Of a stretch of DNA of 13,549 nt, positions 1-7,595 are shown piece by piece (the stretch's first letter is position 1; each line of letters starts with the position of its first letter). A model generated the notes under the pieces. It was not told where the DNA came from. It made no database searches and saw only the letters and a list, made by a program, of their open reading frames with translations. The translations under genes and the position numbers were made by a program. Origin of the DNA: Thermaceae bacterium (GTDB lineage Bacteria; Deinococcota; Deinococci; Deinococcales; Marinithermaceae); contig JALVVO010000088.1 in NCBI GenBank assembly GCA_027023345.1, forward strand, positions 1-13,549, given 5' to 3'.

Positions 1-861
1 GACGGCGTAGAGCGCCCGAAGGGGGACGCCGTACTCCCAGGCCACGGCGAGGGCCAGAGGGCCTATGGCAGCGTCGTCGCGGGTCACCAGGGCGATGCGG
101 TGGCTAGGCACGCCCTCGAGCAGGAGTGCCTTGACCTGGGCGAGGACCGCCCGGACCTCGGCCTCGGGGTCGGGGAGGGCCAGGACCTCGACCTGCGCTT
201 CTTCCTGTTCCCCCGCAAACCGGCGGGCGGCCCGCTCCCCCGGGGTGGCGACCTTGCTCCGCACGCGCTCGACGCGCCAGCCCGCGCGCTCGAGGGCCTC
301 CGCCGCGTCCTGGGCGGGCGCGGCAAAGGGGGCGCCGGGGTCGGGAAGCACGAGGACGCTCCCCTCCCCGGCCGCCCGCTCAAGGAACGCACGTTGGTCG
401 AAGCCGAGGTGGGGGTAGCCGAACACATAGAGGGGCTCCTGGCGGACCCAGCGAGCCGCCTCGTGCAGGACGGCCGCTGGATGAACGAGCCCCACCTCCG
501 CGAGCCGCTCGGAGAGGGCCAGGGCCTCCTCTGCCCGCTCACCCAACCGACCGCCAAGCCGAGCCAACGCCTTAAGCTCCGCCCCCGAACGAAGGAGCGC
601 GGCCACCGCGTCGGAGGTGGCGCGAGCCTCGCCTGCAGGGTCCCGGCTCCCCCGCCCGGCCAGGACCGCCCGGTGGGCCTGGGAGAGGACCAGCGGCGGG
701 GCCACCCCGAGCTCCGGAGGCAGGGCCCGGCGGGCGAGGACCTCCAGGCTGACGAAGGGCGCCCCCACCCGCCGGGCCGCCCGGGGGTTGGGAGCCACCA
801 CCCGCTGGCCCGCAGGAGCCGGGTCGGGACGCCAGGGTTGAACAAGATGAACTTCCTTCAT
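1..861 (-). CDS. AddB-like helicase/nuclease family protein, N-terminal part (partial)
   Basis: The minus-strand frame from ATG at 861 stays open for 287 codons to the window edge; the C-terminus lies outside. The protein starts MKEVHLVQPW. Residues 228-287 show the pattern typical of AddB and related inactivated superfamily I helicases: EVRAVLAQVKALLLEGVP, then IALVTRDD and an EYGVPLR block. AddB proteins partner an AddA helicase-nuclease in end resection and recombination, and usually carry a C-terminal PD-(D/E)XK nuclease that cannot be seen here. No Walker A motif appears in the first 100 residues, which fits an inactive helicase fold. An in-frame TAG lies about 45 nt upstream of the ATG and no better start occurs between; there is no clear ribosome binding site. 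High GC resembles mutS2, unlike the lower-GC restriction genes next door. The family call rests on pattern recall and is moderately sure; AddB versus another nuclease of this superfamily is open. Confidence 0.7.
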   Translation of the reverse strand, partial: MKEVHLVQPWRPDPAPAGQRVVAPNPRAARRVGAPFVSLEVLARRALPPELGVAPPLVLSQAHRAVLAGRGSRDPAGEARATSDAVAALLRSGAELKALARLGGRLGERAEEALALSERLAEVGLVHPAAVLHEAARWVRQEPLYVFGYPHLGFDQRAFLERAAGEGSVLVLPDPGAPFAAPAQDAAEALERAGWRVERVRSKVATPGERAARRFAGEQEEAQVEVLALPDPEAEVRAVLAQVKALLLEGVPSHRIALVTRDDAAIGPLALAVAWEYGVPLRALYAV

Positions 862-1051
862 AGGCCCGGTTTCACAACAATACAGGGAACAGACGCTCAG
901 GAGCCGCTAAATCGTTAGGACTCATATTCCGTGCGGGGGCCATGTAAGTTGATTTAAACCGCCTTGGAATAGTGGCAAGAGGCTATTCTGCTCCCGCCTC
1001 TAGCGCATGGGGTGATGGTATGCTCATGCATGCTTACCCAGGGGGAACGCA
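862..1051. other. Divergent intergenic region between AddB-like gene and mod
   Basis: This 190-bp AT-richer spacer must hold the promoters for both the leftward AddB-like gene and the rightward mod-res pair. I see no convincing -35/-10 pair on either strand. It contains an inverted repeat (967-988), a short stretch rich in overlapping palindromes (ATGCAT, GCATGC around 1026-1034) and a Shine-Dalgarno-like GGGGGAA at 1041-1047 just before mod. No coding region is supported. Confidence 0.5.
967..988. promoter_or_regulatory. Inverted repeat upstream of mod, possible operator
   Basis: GAATAG (967-972) and CTATTC (983-988) are perfect 6-bp inverted arms separated by 10 bp, about 64 bp upstream of the mod start. 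Arms one helical turn apart fit a dimeric regulator site; the repeat could equally form a weak hairpin in a leader RNA. No controller protein gene is present in the window, so any regulator would be encoded elsewhere. The regulatory role is inference. Confidence 0.3.
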
Positions 1052-4000
1052 ATGGATTCTGAGGACCTGAAGAAGTTAGCCGGCTACAAGAGATTCAAAG
1101 AGTTGATGAACGAGCTTCTCCAGGCGGAGCTTGCCGACCTGGATTTTGGTATCTACCGCGTCCTCAACCAGCGCAGGAAGGCCATCGAGCGCTACTTCGG
1201 GGATGAACTCCCCTCCAGGTTGGCCGTTTACCTGGAAGGGGTAGAGACAGCCTCTCGCGAGGAGCTTGAAAGGCGCCTCGAACAGGCCAGGGCGGAGCTC
1301 AAAAGAAAAGCGCCCAAGTTGCTGGATGCCAAGGGCCATCTCACGGAGGAAGCGCAAGCCGCCCTTGAGACCTTGGGAGGCGGCGAAGTGGCCGACCTCA
1401 TCCAGACCATCCGGAGCTTGGAAAAGGACCTTCATAAACATGAGCTGACCGAGGCCCAGGTCAACGACGTCCTGCTGCTCCTCCATGACTTCTTCAGCCG
1501 CTACTACGACGAGGGTGACTTCATCCCCCAGTCGCGCTTTGTCAGGGATGAATACGCCCTGGAGTCCTATGAGACCGGTATGGCTCCCAACAAGGAGGAC
1601 TTCCCCGGTATTCCCTATGGGGGGCAGGAGATCTATTTCCACTGGGCCACCCGGGGGATGCACTACATCAAAAGCGACACTGTGCTCAAGAATTACAGCT
1701 TCCATGTGGACAGCCTCGGCTTGTTATCCAAAGCCTTTCAGGTGCGCTTCGTCCTCGATGAAGTGGATGAGGTCAGCGGAAACAATAAGGTCACGCGCTT
1801 CTTCTATCCCAAGCCCGAGAAGGTGGAGGTGGAGGGCCGGACCATTATTATCCCCTTCGATTACAAAATCAAGGACAAGGAAGGGCCCAACAAGCAAGGC
1901 GATGTGTTTGAGGAGAGCCTTGAGGCTATTCTGGAGGCGATCCCGGACCCCGAGATCAAGCAGGCTCTTGACAAGAACCTGCTCCTCAAGCACATGAAGC
2001 GCTTCGCTGCGATGGGGAAAAAGGATTTCTTCATCCATCTTTACCTCAAGGATTTCTTGGAGCGCGAGCTCGACTACTTCATCAAGTCCAAGGCCTTGCA
2101 CTGGGCTGACGTGCAAAGCGAAACCGCCCTCAAGCGCAGGGTGGCCGTCCTCAAGGCTTTCCGAAGCATGGCCTTGGACCTGGCCGACTTCCTTCATCAG
2201 CTGGAAATGCTCCAAGCCCAGCTCTTTGAGAAAAAGCGTCTGGTGTACCAGACCGATTACCTGGTTCCCATGCGCTTTGTGCCGGAAGACCTGTGGGATG
2301 AAATCCTGGCCAACGGGGAGCAGGTCAAGGAATGGCGGGACTGGATGGGTCTTGAGGTTTCAGACAAGAAAACGTTGGCCACCCATCCGAGCCTGCCGCT
2401 CCACACCAGTCACTTTCCCCGCGAGTTCGTGCGCAGGCTTATCCAGGCCCTGCCCGCACAGTTTCAGGGGGAAAACGAAGGGGCAACCCTGGATGGGATC
2501 ACCGATGGGCTGCTCATCCACAGCGAAAACTACGGGGCTCTGAGGACGCTGGAGCCCAGGTACCGGGAGAAGGTGAAGACTATCTATATTGACCCGCCTT
2601 ACAACACGGGGAGCGATGAGTTCATCTACAAGGATGCCTACCGCCATTCAAGTTGGCTTTCAATGATGGAGGAACGCTTGAGGCTGGCCAGGGAGTTGAT
2701 GCGGGAGGATGGGGTGATTTTTGTGAGTATTGACGACAACGAGGTTCACCACTTGAGGAAAATAACTGAAGATCTGTGGGAACCTATAGGAACCTTCGTC
2801 TGGGAGAAGAAAAAGAAAGGTAGCCATCTCTCTCCAACCTTCCGTGATTTAACTGAATATGTGCTTGCCTGTGCGCGGAACTTGGGCAAATTAGGATCAC
2901 TTTATGGGGAGAAGGCATACTCTGGCAAATGGCAGTACTTAATCAATCGGGCAAACTCCGAAAGCGAATTGCTTTTCCCTGCTGAGAAAATTGAAGCAGC
3001 ATTGGAAGATGGAATCTATAGGCCCGGGACTTACGGGGGAGGGGAAATGGCTGTGGTTTTGCTGGATCCAATAACGGTAAAAGGGGGTATCATCCAAAAT
3101 TCCTTCCGAATGCGTGCTCGCTTTAAGTGGAAGCAGGAAACCTTGGAAAAAGAACTGTCTGCCGGAAGTATTATCAGGCTTTCAAAAAACATGCGACCTA
3201 ACGTTTTGCGCGCAGGACAGGAGGAAAAAACGAAGCGGCCGCCGTCTCTGATTACCAAAGACATTGCTGCTTATGAAGACGCTTTCAAAGAATTGCTAGA
3301 TCTTTTTGGGGAAGCCAAGTATGCCTATCCCAAACCTACGGGGTTGGTTCGGTTCTTGGTCCAAGCCACGACTTATTTCAGTCAAGCGGGTATCATCTTC
3401 GACCACTTCGCCGGTTCCGGCACCACGGGCCACGCTGTCATTAACCTGAACCGCGAGGACGGCGGGCGGCGTAAGTTCATCCTGGTGGAGATGGGCGATT
3501 ACTTCGACACTGTGCTTGTACCCCGGATCGCCAGGGTGATGTATGCCCCCCAATGGAAGGACGGTAAGCCCAAGGAAGAGCCCAATGTGGATGGGGATGA
3601 GCTTCCCGAGTGGATGGAGCGAAGCCCGCGCCTTGTCAAAATCCTACGCTTGGAGTCCTACGAAGACGCCCTGTATAACCTGGTTGCCGAGCCCTCAGAC
3701 AGGGAAGAGGCCATAATGGCAATGAGCCAGAAGGAGGAGTGGCGGAAGCGTCCTGATGAGGCCTTCCCGGAAAGGGACCCCTATCTCCTTGAGTATTTCG
3801 CCGATGCCATGACCGATGGCAACCCCACCATGCTTCGCCCCTTCATTCAGGGGGAGCTGGTGGACACATGGAAAGACCCCGATGCCATCCGCATCCGCCG
3901 TGTGAAAGCGGGTACCCGGGACGGCTTCGAGGAGCAGTCCATCGATTGGCTGGAAACTGCCTCCCTGTGGCTTGGGCTCCAGCCCATCCGATACGAGGAA

Positions 4001-4219
4001 ATCAAGGCAAATGGGCGTATCTACCGCATCCTCAGGACCCGGAAGAATGGGGAAGACGTGGCTGTGGTGGTGAGAAATGCCCATGGCCTCAATCCCCATG
4101 AGGACCGCAGCTTTCTAGAAGGTCTTGGTGGGCGCGTCATTGTCAACGACCCTCCTGTCCCCGCCTTCGAGGCCCTGGAGGACGCCCTCAGGGAGGCCAT
4201 GATGGAGGGGCCCCGGTGA
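1052..4219 (+). CDS. Type III-like DNA adenine methyltransferase (Mod), long form
   Basis: This is the modification and site-recognition subunit, expected to transfer methyl from S-adenosylmethionine to adenine N6 at its target. The catalytic DPPY motif is at residues 514-517, within IYIDPPYNTGSDEF. The SAM-binding FAGSGTTG is at 786-793. DPPY before FxGxG is the beta-class order used by Type III Mod enzymes. The stretch between them (about 569-780) should be the target-recognition domain, and its DNA has distinctly lower GC. About 500 residues precede the catalytic core, with recognisable blocks LDFGIYRVLNQRRKAI (from about 30) and YYDEGDFI (151-158). EcoP15I Mod is about 640 residues, so this is a long variant. 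An in-frame TGA at 1013-1015 rules out an upstream start; GGGGGAA at 1041-1047 is the likely ribosome site. The stop overlaps the res start. No tandem-repeat phase switch is visible. The methyltransferase call is firm; the Type III label rests on the paired Res. Confidence 0.93.
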   Translation: MDSEDLKKLAGYKRFKELMNELLQAELADLDFGIYRVLNQRRKAIERYFGDELPSRLAVYLEGVETASREELERRLEQARAELKRKAPKLLDAKGHLTEEAQAALETLGGGEVADLIQTIRSLEKDLHKHELTEAQVNDVLLLLHDFFSRYYDEGDFIPQSRFVRDEYALESYETGMAPNKEDFPGIPYGGQEIYFHWATRGMHYIKSDTVLKNYSFHVDSLGLLSKAFQVRFVLDEVDEVSGNNKVTRFFYPKPEKVEVEGRTIIIPFDYKIKDKEGPNKQGDVFEESLEAILEAIPDPEIKQALDKNLLLKHMKRFAAMGKKDFFIHLYLKDFLERELDYFIKSKALHWADVQSETALKRRVAVLKAFRSMALDLADFLHQLEMLQAQLFEKKRLVYQTDYLVPMRFVPEDLWDEILANGEQVKEWRDWMGLEVSDKKTLATHPSLPLHTSHFPREFVRRLIQALPAQFQGENEGATLDGITDGLLIHSENYGALRTLEPRYREKVKTIYIDPPYNTGSDEFIYKDAYRHSSWLSMMEERLRLARELMREDGVIFVSIDDNEVHHLRKITEDLWEPIGTFVWEKKKKGSHLSPTFRDLTEYVLACARNLGKLGSLYGEKAYSGKWQYLINRANSESELLFPAEKIEAALEDGIYRPGTYGGGEMAVVLLDPITVKGGIIQNSFRMRARFKWKQETLEKELSAGSIIRLSKNMRPNVLRAGQEEKTKRPPSLITKDIAAYEDAFKELLDLFGEAKYAYPKPTGLVRFLVQATTYFSQAGIIFDHFAGSGTTGHAVINLNREDGGRRKFILVEMGDYFDTVLVPRIARVMYAPQWKDGKPKEEPNVDGDELPEWMERSPRLVKILRLESYEDALYNLVAEPSDREEAIMAMSQKEEWRKRPDEAFPERDPYLLEYFADAMTDGNPTMLRPFIQGELVDTWKDPDAIRIRRVKAGTRDGFEEQSIDWLETASLWLGLQPIRYEEIKANGRIYRILRTRKNGEDVAVVVRNAHGLNPHEDRSFLEGLGGRVIVNDPPVPAFEALEDALREAMMEGPR
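2757..3395 (+). other. Low-GC target-recognition segment within mod
   Basis: GC falls abruptly inside mod between the DPPY-containing block and the FAGSGTTG block. Hand counts give 27/60 for 2881-2940 and 27/60 for 2941-3000, against 39/60 for 2401-2460 and 38/60 for 3421-3480. Codons change too, with many AAA, GAA, TTA and ATT. The segment encodes about residues 569-780, where beta-class methyltransferases carry the domain that reads the DNA target. The boundaries are approximate. Exchange of recognition domains by recombination is known for Type I and III systems; that it happened here is inference. Confidence 0.6.
4204..4210 (+). promoter_or_regulatory. Ribosome binding site of res inside the mod 3' end
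   Basis: GGAGGGG lies 5 nt before the GTG at 4216, within the last codons of mod. Together with the 4-nt GTGA overlap (GTG start 4216-4218, TGA stop 4217-4219) it settles the res start and implies translational coupling, which would keep Mod and Res in proportion. Confidence 0.6.
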
Positions 4220-7200
4220 GTCTGGAGCCCTATCTGGCCCTCAACCGCTTTTTCCTGGACAAGCTGGGGGCCAGAAGCGTGGCCGACCTCTCGGACTGGC
4301 AGAAGGTGGAGGATAAGCCCTCACCGGATTCCCATACTGCCTTCTTCCACAGGGCCCTGGATGTGGCCCGGGATGACTTGGCCTCCCGCCTTGATGACTA
4401 CGACCGCAGGCTACGGGACTACGAAATGAGGTTGGGCCAGGCTCGCAAAAACTTTACCAGCTTCAAGTACTTCCAATACTTGGCTCTACTGGCCAGCGAG
4501 TACCATTTCGACCGGATGACCCGGGACGCCAGCGCCTACGTGGATGACCTCAATGCCTTCCTGGGCAGGCAACAAAGGGAAGGGGAACTTGAGAAAGGCA
4601 TCGAGCCGTTTACCCTGGATGATCTTCGACGGCTCGCCTTCTACATGGCCACAGGCGCAGGAAAGACCCTGCTTTTGCACGTGCACGTTTGGCAGATCGA
4701 GTTTTACTTGAAGCACGGCATGGACACCAAGGCCTTAGCCCCCAAAGGGAAACTCGACCACTTCATCTTGCTGGCCCCCAATGCGGGACTTGCCGCGCAG
4801 CACCGGGAGGAGCTTCTGAAAAGCGGCATCTATGCCAAGTTCCTGGTCGATGTCAAACAGCATCCCGAAAGCGTGTTCCCCGGCACCGTGCTGGTGGTGG
4901 ACATGCCCAAGCTTCGGGACACGCGCGCCAAGGACGAGAGTGCAGCCGAGGGCGTTTATTACCCCGGATTGGGCAAGGCGAACATGGTGCTGGCCGATGA
5001 AGGGCACAAGGGAACGGCGAACGCCGAAAGCGCCTGGCGCAAGATACGGGAAACCCTGGCCGAGGACGGCGTGCTCATCGAATACAGCGCCACGTTTGCC
5101 CAGGTACTCAATCGGGAGAAGCAAAAGCGGGAATACGGCAAGCGCATCCTGGCCGACTATCGATATCGCTACTTCTACTACGACGGCTACGGCAAGGACT
5201 TCAAGGTTTTAAACGTGAATCCCGGCCTGCAGGAGATTTACGAAGACAGAGCCCTAGCGGGAGGGCTGCTCCTGTTCTATAAGCAGATGCGCCTTTTTAA
5301 GCAGAAAAGGGAGCGCCTCCTCCCCTTCAATGTGAAAAAGCCGCTTTGGGTTTTCGTGGGGCAGACGGTAACGCGAACAGCCCAAAAAAAGCTTGGGGCG
5401 GTTGAGGAGGACACCAAAACCCTTACGGACGTGGGGCGAGTGGTGCGTTTTTTGAGGAATTTCTTGGAAAGTGAAGCTTGGGGGAAGGAAGTCATTCACC
5501 GCGCTATTTACGATAGCGACTTCCTGGGCCAAGGCTACAACCCCTTTGCGCCTTACCTGACGGACCTCCAGGACAAGGATGGCGATGCGCTCTACGATGA
5601 CATACGCGAGGTCGTCTTCGGAGGGCAGGGGGCGCTCGAGCTTCGCCAGCTCCCCACCCCGGGAGAGATTGGGCTTCGCCTGAGTGCCTCCCAGGAGGGT
5701 ACCTATTTCGGCCTTATCAACATTGGCGATACGGCGGGCTTTAGAAAGCTGATGGACAAGGAGGGCATCCCCATTGGGGAAGATCCCTTGCTTGCCAAGG
5801 AGACTGATGGGGGTGGCATCGAGTCGAAAAGCCTGTTTTCCGACATCGACGAACCTACGTCCCCGGTCAACCTGCTTATTGGAGCCCGCAAGTTCGCCGA
5901 GGGGTGGTCGAGCTGGCGGGTATCTTCCATGGCGCTGCTTTACATCGGTAAGAACCAGGGCCCGCTCATCATTCAGCTCTTTGGACGGGGGGTGCGCCTT
6001 TTGGGCCGCGATCATTCCCTTAAACGTTCCGGCGAGGGCTGGCTCGAACCCCTGGAGACCCTGTATATCGTGGGGCTCAAAGCCGACTACGTGAAAAGCT
6101 TCCTGAGCGCCATTGACGAGGAAGACATCGGCGAGCCCATGAAGCTTCCCGTTGAGCATCATTTCCAAGAGGGCCTTCCCCTTCCCAGGCTGCCCGAGGA
6201 CTTCGACTTCGACAAGGAAACCGTGCTTTTCGAAGTAGACAAAGCCTATAAACCCGTGGTGGACTTAGCCCCCGTGGTCTATGTGGGTCAGGGGCCCAAC
6301 GTCGAAAAAATATCTGGCGGGGCTTCAAGGCACCTAAGCCGAGAAGAGATTAAGGCCTTGGATTGGCCCCGCTTAATGGCCCAGCTACGCCGCTATGCTG
6401 TCGCCTGTGGTTACCGGAACCTAGTGCTCAATGGCTATAAGTGCAAGGAGGTGCTGGAGAAAAGTTATTATTACGAGCTCAAAGCCACAAGCGAAATCCT
6501 TGCAGGGCGCGAGGCCATCGAAAAGGCGTCCCTGGCCGTGCTCCAGAAATATGTGGACCGCCTCTACCGCGCCAAACTGAACGAAGCCCAGACCCGAAAC
6601 ATGCAGAGAGGGCACCTCAGAGAAGAGGAACTCCCCAGCACCTACACCGTGACAGTCCCCCGGAGAAGCCGTTCCAAGGAGGAAAACGAAAAGCTGAAAA
6701 AAATCAAGGAGGAAATTGAAAAGCTTAAGAAAAACCTGGCATTCTGGTACAAAGAGGCCCCTTCACCCATCCCCCGGCTCTACATCGACCCGAAACTTTT
6801 GCGGCTTCTTTACCAACCCCTGCCCTACACGAAAGGGCTTGACAAGTATGTTCGTATAACCCCTACACCCTTGAAAGAAAGTGAGGTGGCCTTTGTAAAG
6901 GCGCTAAGGGATTTTTGGAAAACGCATCATGACCATGAGGGCTACAGGAATATGCGGCTTTACCTGATGCGCAACGCATCCCGGAGCGGCATCGGCTTCC
7001 ATCACAAGACCGGCTTTTATCCTGACTTCATCTTGTGGGTAGAGCATGAATGTGAGTGGCGGGTGGTCTTCGTCGAACCCCACGGCATGGGCTATGAAAG
7101 CCTGAAGGACAATCCCAAGATCGGGGTATTCACCGATATTCTTCCCAAGCTTAATAAGAAACCCGAGTTCCAGGGAATTACTTTCGACGGCTATATTCTG

Positions 7201-7368
7201 ACATCCACCCATCCTTCCCTTATCCGTGGAGCTGAAGACTACGAAGGTGACTGGGACAGGCTAGCAAAGGAGAAGCACGTCCTCATGAAAGAACGGGGAG
7301 ACGAGCAGAACATGCGGACCTTATTGTTGCCCGATACAGCCCTTAAACAGAAGAACGGGACTTCTTAG
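4216..7368 (+). CDS. Type III-like restriction subunit (Res): SF2 helicase with C-terminal nuclease
   Basis: This is the ATP-dependent restriction subunit that should act in complex with Mod. Superfamily 2 helicase motifs are in order: Walker A ATGAGKT at 145-151 (K150), motif II DEGH at 261-264, motif III SATF from 291, a motif V-like KFAEGWSSWR, and motif VI QLFGRGVRL from 587 (R591, R594). A Lys/Glu-rich helix around 821-840 probably forms a coiled coil. Near the C-terminus FYPDFILWV (P936-D937) followed by VVFVEPHG (E954-x-H956) resembles a PD-(D/E)XK nuclease core, but with His where Lys is expected. Length 1050 compares with about 970 for EcoP15I Res. GTG start at 4216, supported by GGAGGGG and overlap with mod. 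A short hairpin spans the stop codon. It could instead be a related defence helicase rather than a true Type III Res; pairing with Mod makes the latter most likely. Confidence 0.9.
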   Translation: MSLEPYLALNRFFLDKLGARSVADLSDWQKVEDKPSPDSHTAFFHRALDVARDDLASRLDDYDRRLRDYEMRLGQARKNFTSFKYFQYLALLASEYHFDRMTRDASAYVDDLNAFLGRQQREGELEKGIEPFTLDDLRRLAFYMATGAGKTLLLHVHVWQIEFYLKHGMDTKALAPKGKLDHFILLAPNAGLAAQHREELLKSGIYAKFLVDVKQHPESVFPGTVLVVDMPKLRDTRAKDESAAEGVYYPGLGKANMVLADEGHKGTANAESAWRKIRETLAEDGVLIEYSATFAQVLNREKQKREYGKRILADYRYRYFYYDGYGKDFKVLNVNPGLQEIYEDRALAGGLLLFYKQMRLFKQKRERLLPFNVKKPLWVFVGQTVTRTAQKKLGAVEEDTKTLTDVGRVVRFLRNFLESEAWGKEVIHRAIYDSDFLGQGYNPFAPYLTDLQDKDGDALYDDIREVVFGGQGALELRQLPTPGEIGLRLSASQEGTYFGLINIGDTAGFRKLMDKEGIPIGEDPLLAKETDGGGIESKSLFSDIDEPTSPVNLLIGARKFAEGWSSWRVSSMALLYIGKNQGPLIIQLFGRGVRLLGRDHSLKRSGEGWLEPLETLYIVGLKADYVKSFLSAIDEEDIGEPMKLPVEHHFQEGLPLPRLPEDFDFDKETVLFEVDKAYKPVVDLAPVVYVGQGPNVEKISGGASRHLSREEIKALDWPRLMAQLRRYAVACGYRNLVLNGYKCKEVLEKSYYYELKATSEILAGREAIEKASLAVLQKYVDRLYRAKLNEAQTRNMQRGHLREEELPSTYTVTVPRRSRSKEENEKLKKIKEEIEKLKKNLAFWYKEAPSPIPRLYIDPKLLRLLYQPLPYTKGLDKYVRITPTPLKESEVAFVKALRDFWKTHHDHEGYRNMRLYLMRNASRSGIGFHHKTGFYPDFILWVEHECEWRVVFVEPHGMGYESLKDNPKIGVFTDILPKLNKKPEFQGITFDGYILTSTHPSLIRGAEDYEGDWDRLAKEKHVLMKERGDEQNMRTLLLPDTALKQKNGTS

Positions 7369-7374
7369 CCCGTT
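7354..7374 (+). terminator. Stem-loop across the res stop codon
   Basis: AACGGG (7354-7359) and CCCGTT (7369-7374) form a 6-bp stem with a 9-nt loop that contains the TAG stop of res. No T-run follows, so it is at best a weak or factor-assisted terminator, or an RNA 3'-end stabiliser. Confidence 0.25.
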
Positions 7375-7389
7375 GAAACCATGCTTTAG

Positions 7390-7595
7390 CGTATTTGGAA
7401 AAGGGCGCGGGATAGTCTTGATGCGGGCAACTTCGAGGTCCTGCGCTTGGCCGTTCACAAGGCCCCGAGCGCGGCGCCCGGGGTGTTGCTCCTGGTCTAC
7501 GGCCTCTTTCGTCCATCCTTCGTGTCGGACAGGCGTTAGCCCTCAAGCGGGATGGCGCCGACTTGGAGCGCGCCGCCTATCTGGGGAAGCCTTAA
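7390..7595 (+). pseudogene. Degraded 3' end of an unidentified gene
   Basis: Between res and mutS2 there is coding-like sequence split over two frames. From 7390 one frame reads through NFEVLRLAVHKAPSAAPGV and on to VYGLF, with GC-rich third positions, then meets TAG at 7537. A second frame continues as GQALALKRDGADLERAAYLG and ends KP-stop with TAA at 7593-7595. A shift near 7505-7530 would join them into about 67 codons. Upstream in the first frame there is a TAG at 7387 and no start. The TAA overlaps the mutS2 stop in the palindrome TTAA, as expected for the end of a once intact convergent gene. I do not recognise the family. Chance open frames are common at this GC, so the call is tentative. 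Confidence 0.35.

Noticed and set aside
84..845. Minus-strand frame of 253 codons in the AddB-like region
   Set aside because: It is rich in Arg, Pro and Ser with no motifs and is out of frame with the AddB-like reading.
100..918. Plus-strand open frame of 272 codons opposite the AddB-like gene
   Set aside because: Its translation is low-complexity and lacks any family pattern, whereas the minus frame from 861 reads as an AddB-like protein to the window edge. Open antisense frames are expected at this GC.
5384..6703. A7 tracts in res (5384-5390, 6697-6703) as phase-variation switches
   Set aside because: Short tracts in Lys-rich coding sequence of a lower-GC gene; phase-variable Type III systems normally switch in mod by longer tandem repeats, which are absent here.
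998..7394. Similar 11-mers CTCTAGCGCAT (998) and CTTTAGCGTAT (7384) flanking mod-res as possible insertion repeats
   Set aside because: Two mismatches in 11 bases, no extension on either side, and no integrase; chance is sufficient.
7464..7483. GC-rich self-complementary stretch around CCCCG/CGGGG as a mutS2 terminator
   Set aside because: Imperfect pairing, more than 100 bp from the mutS2 stop and no T-run on the minus strand; it lies in the gene remnant.
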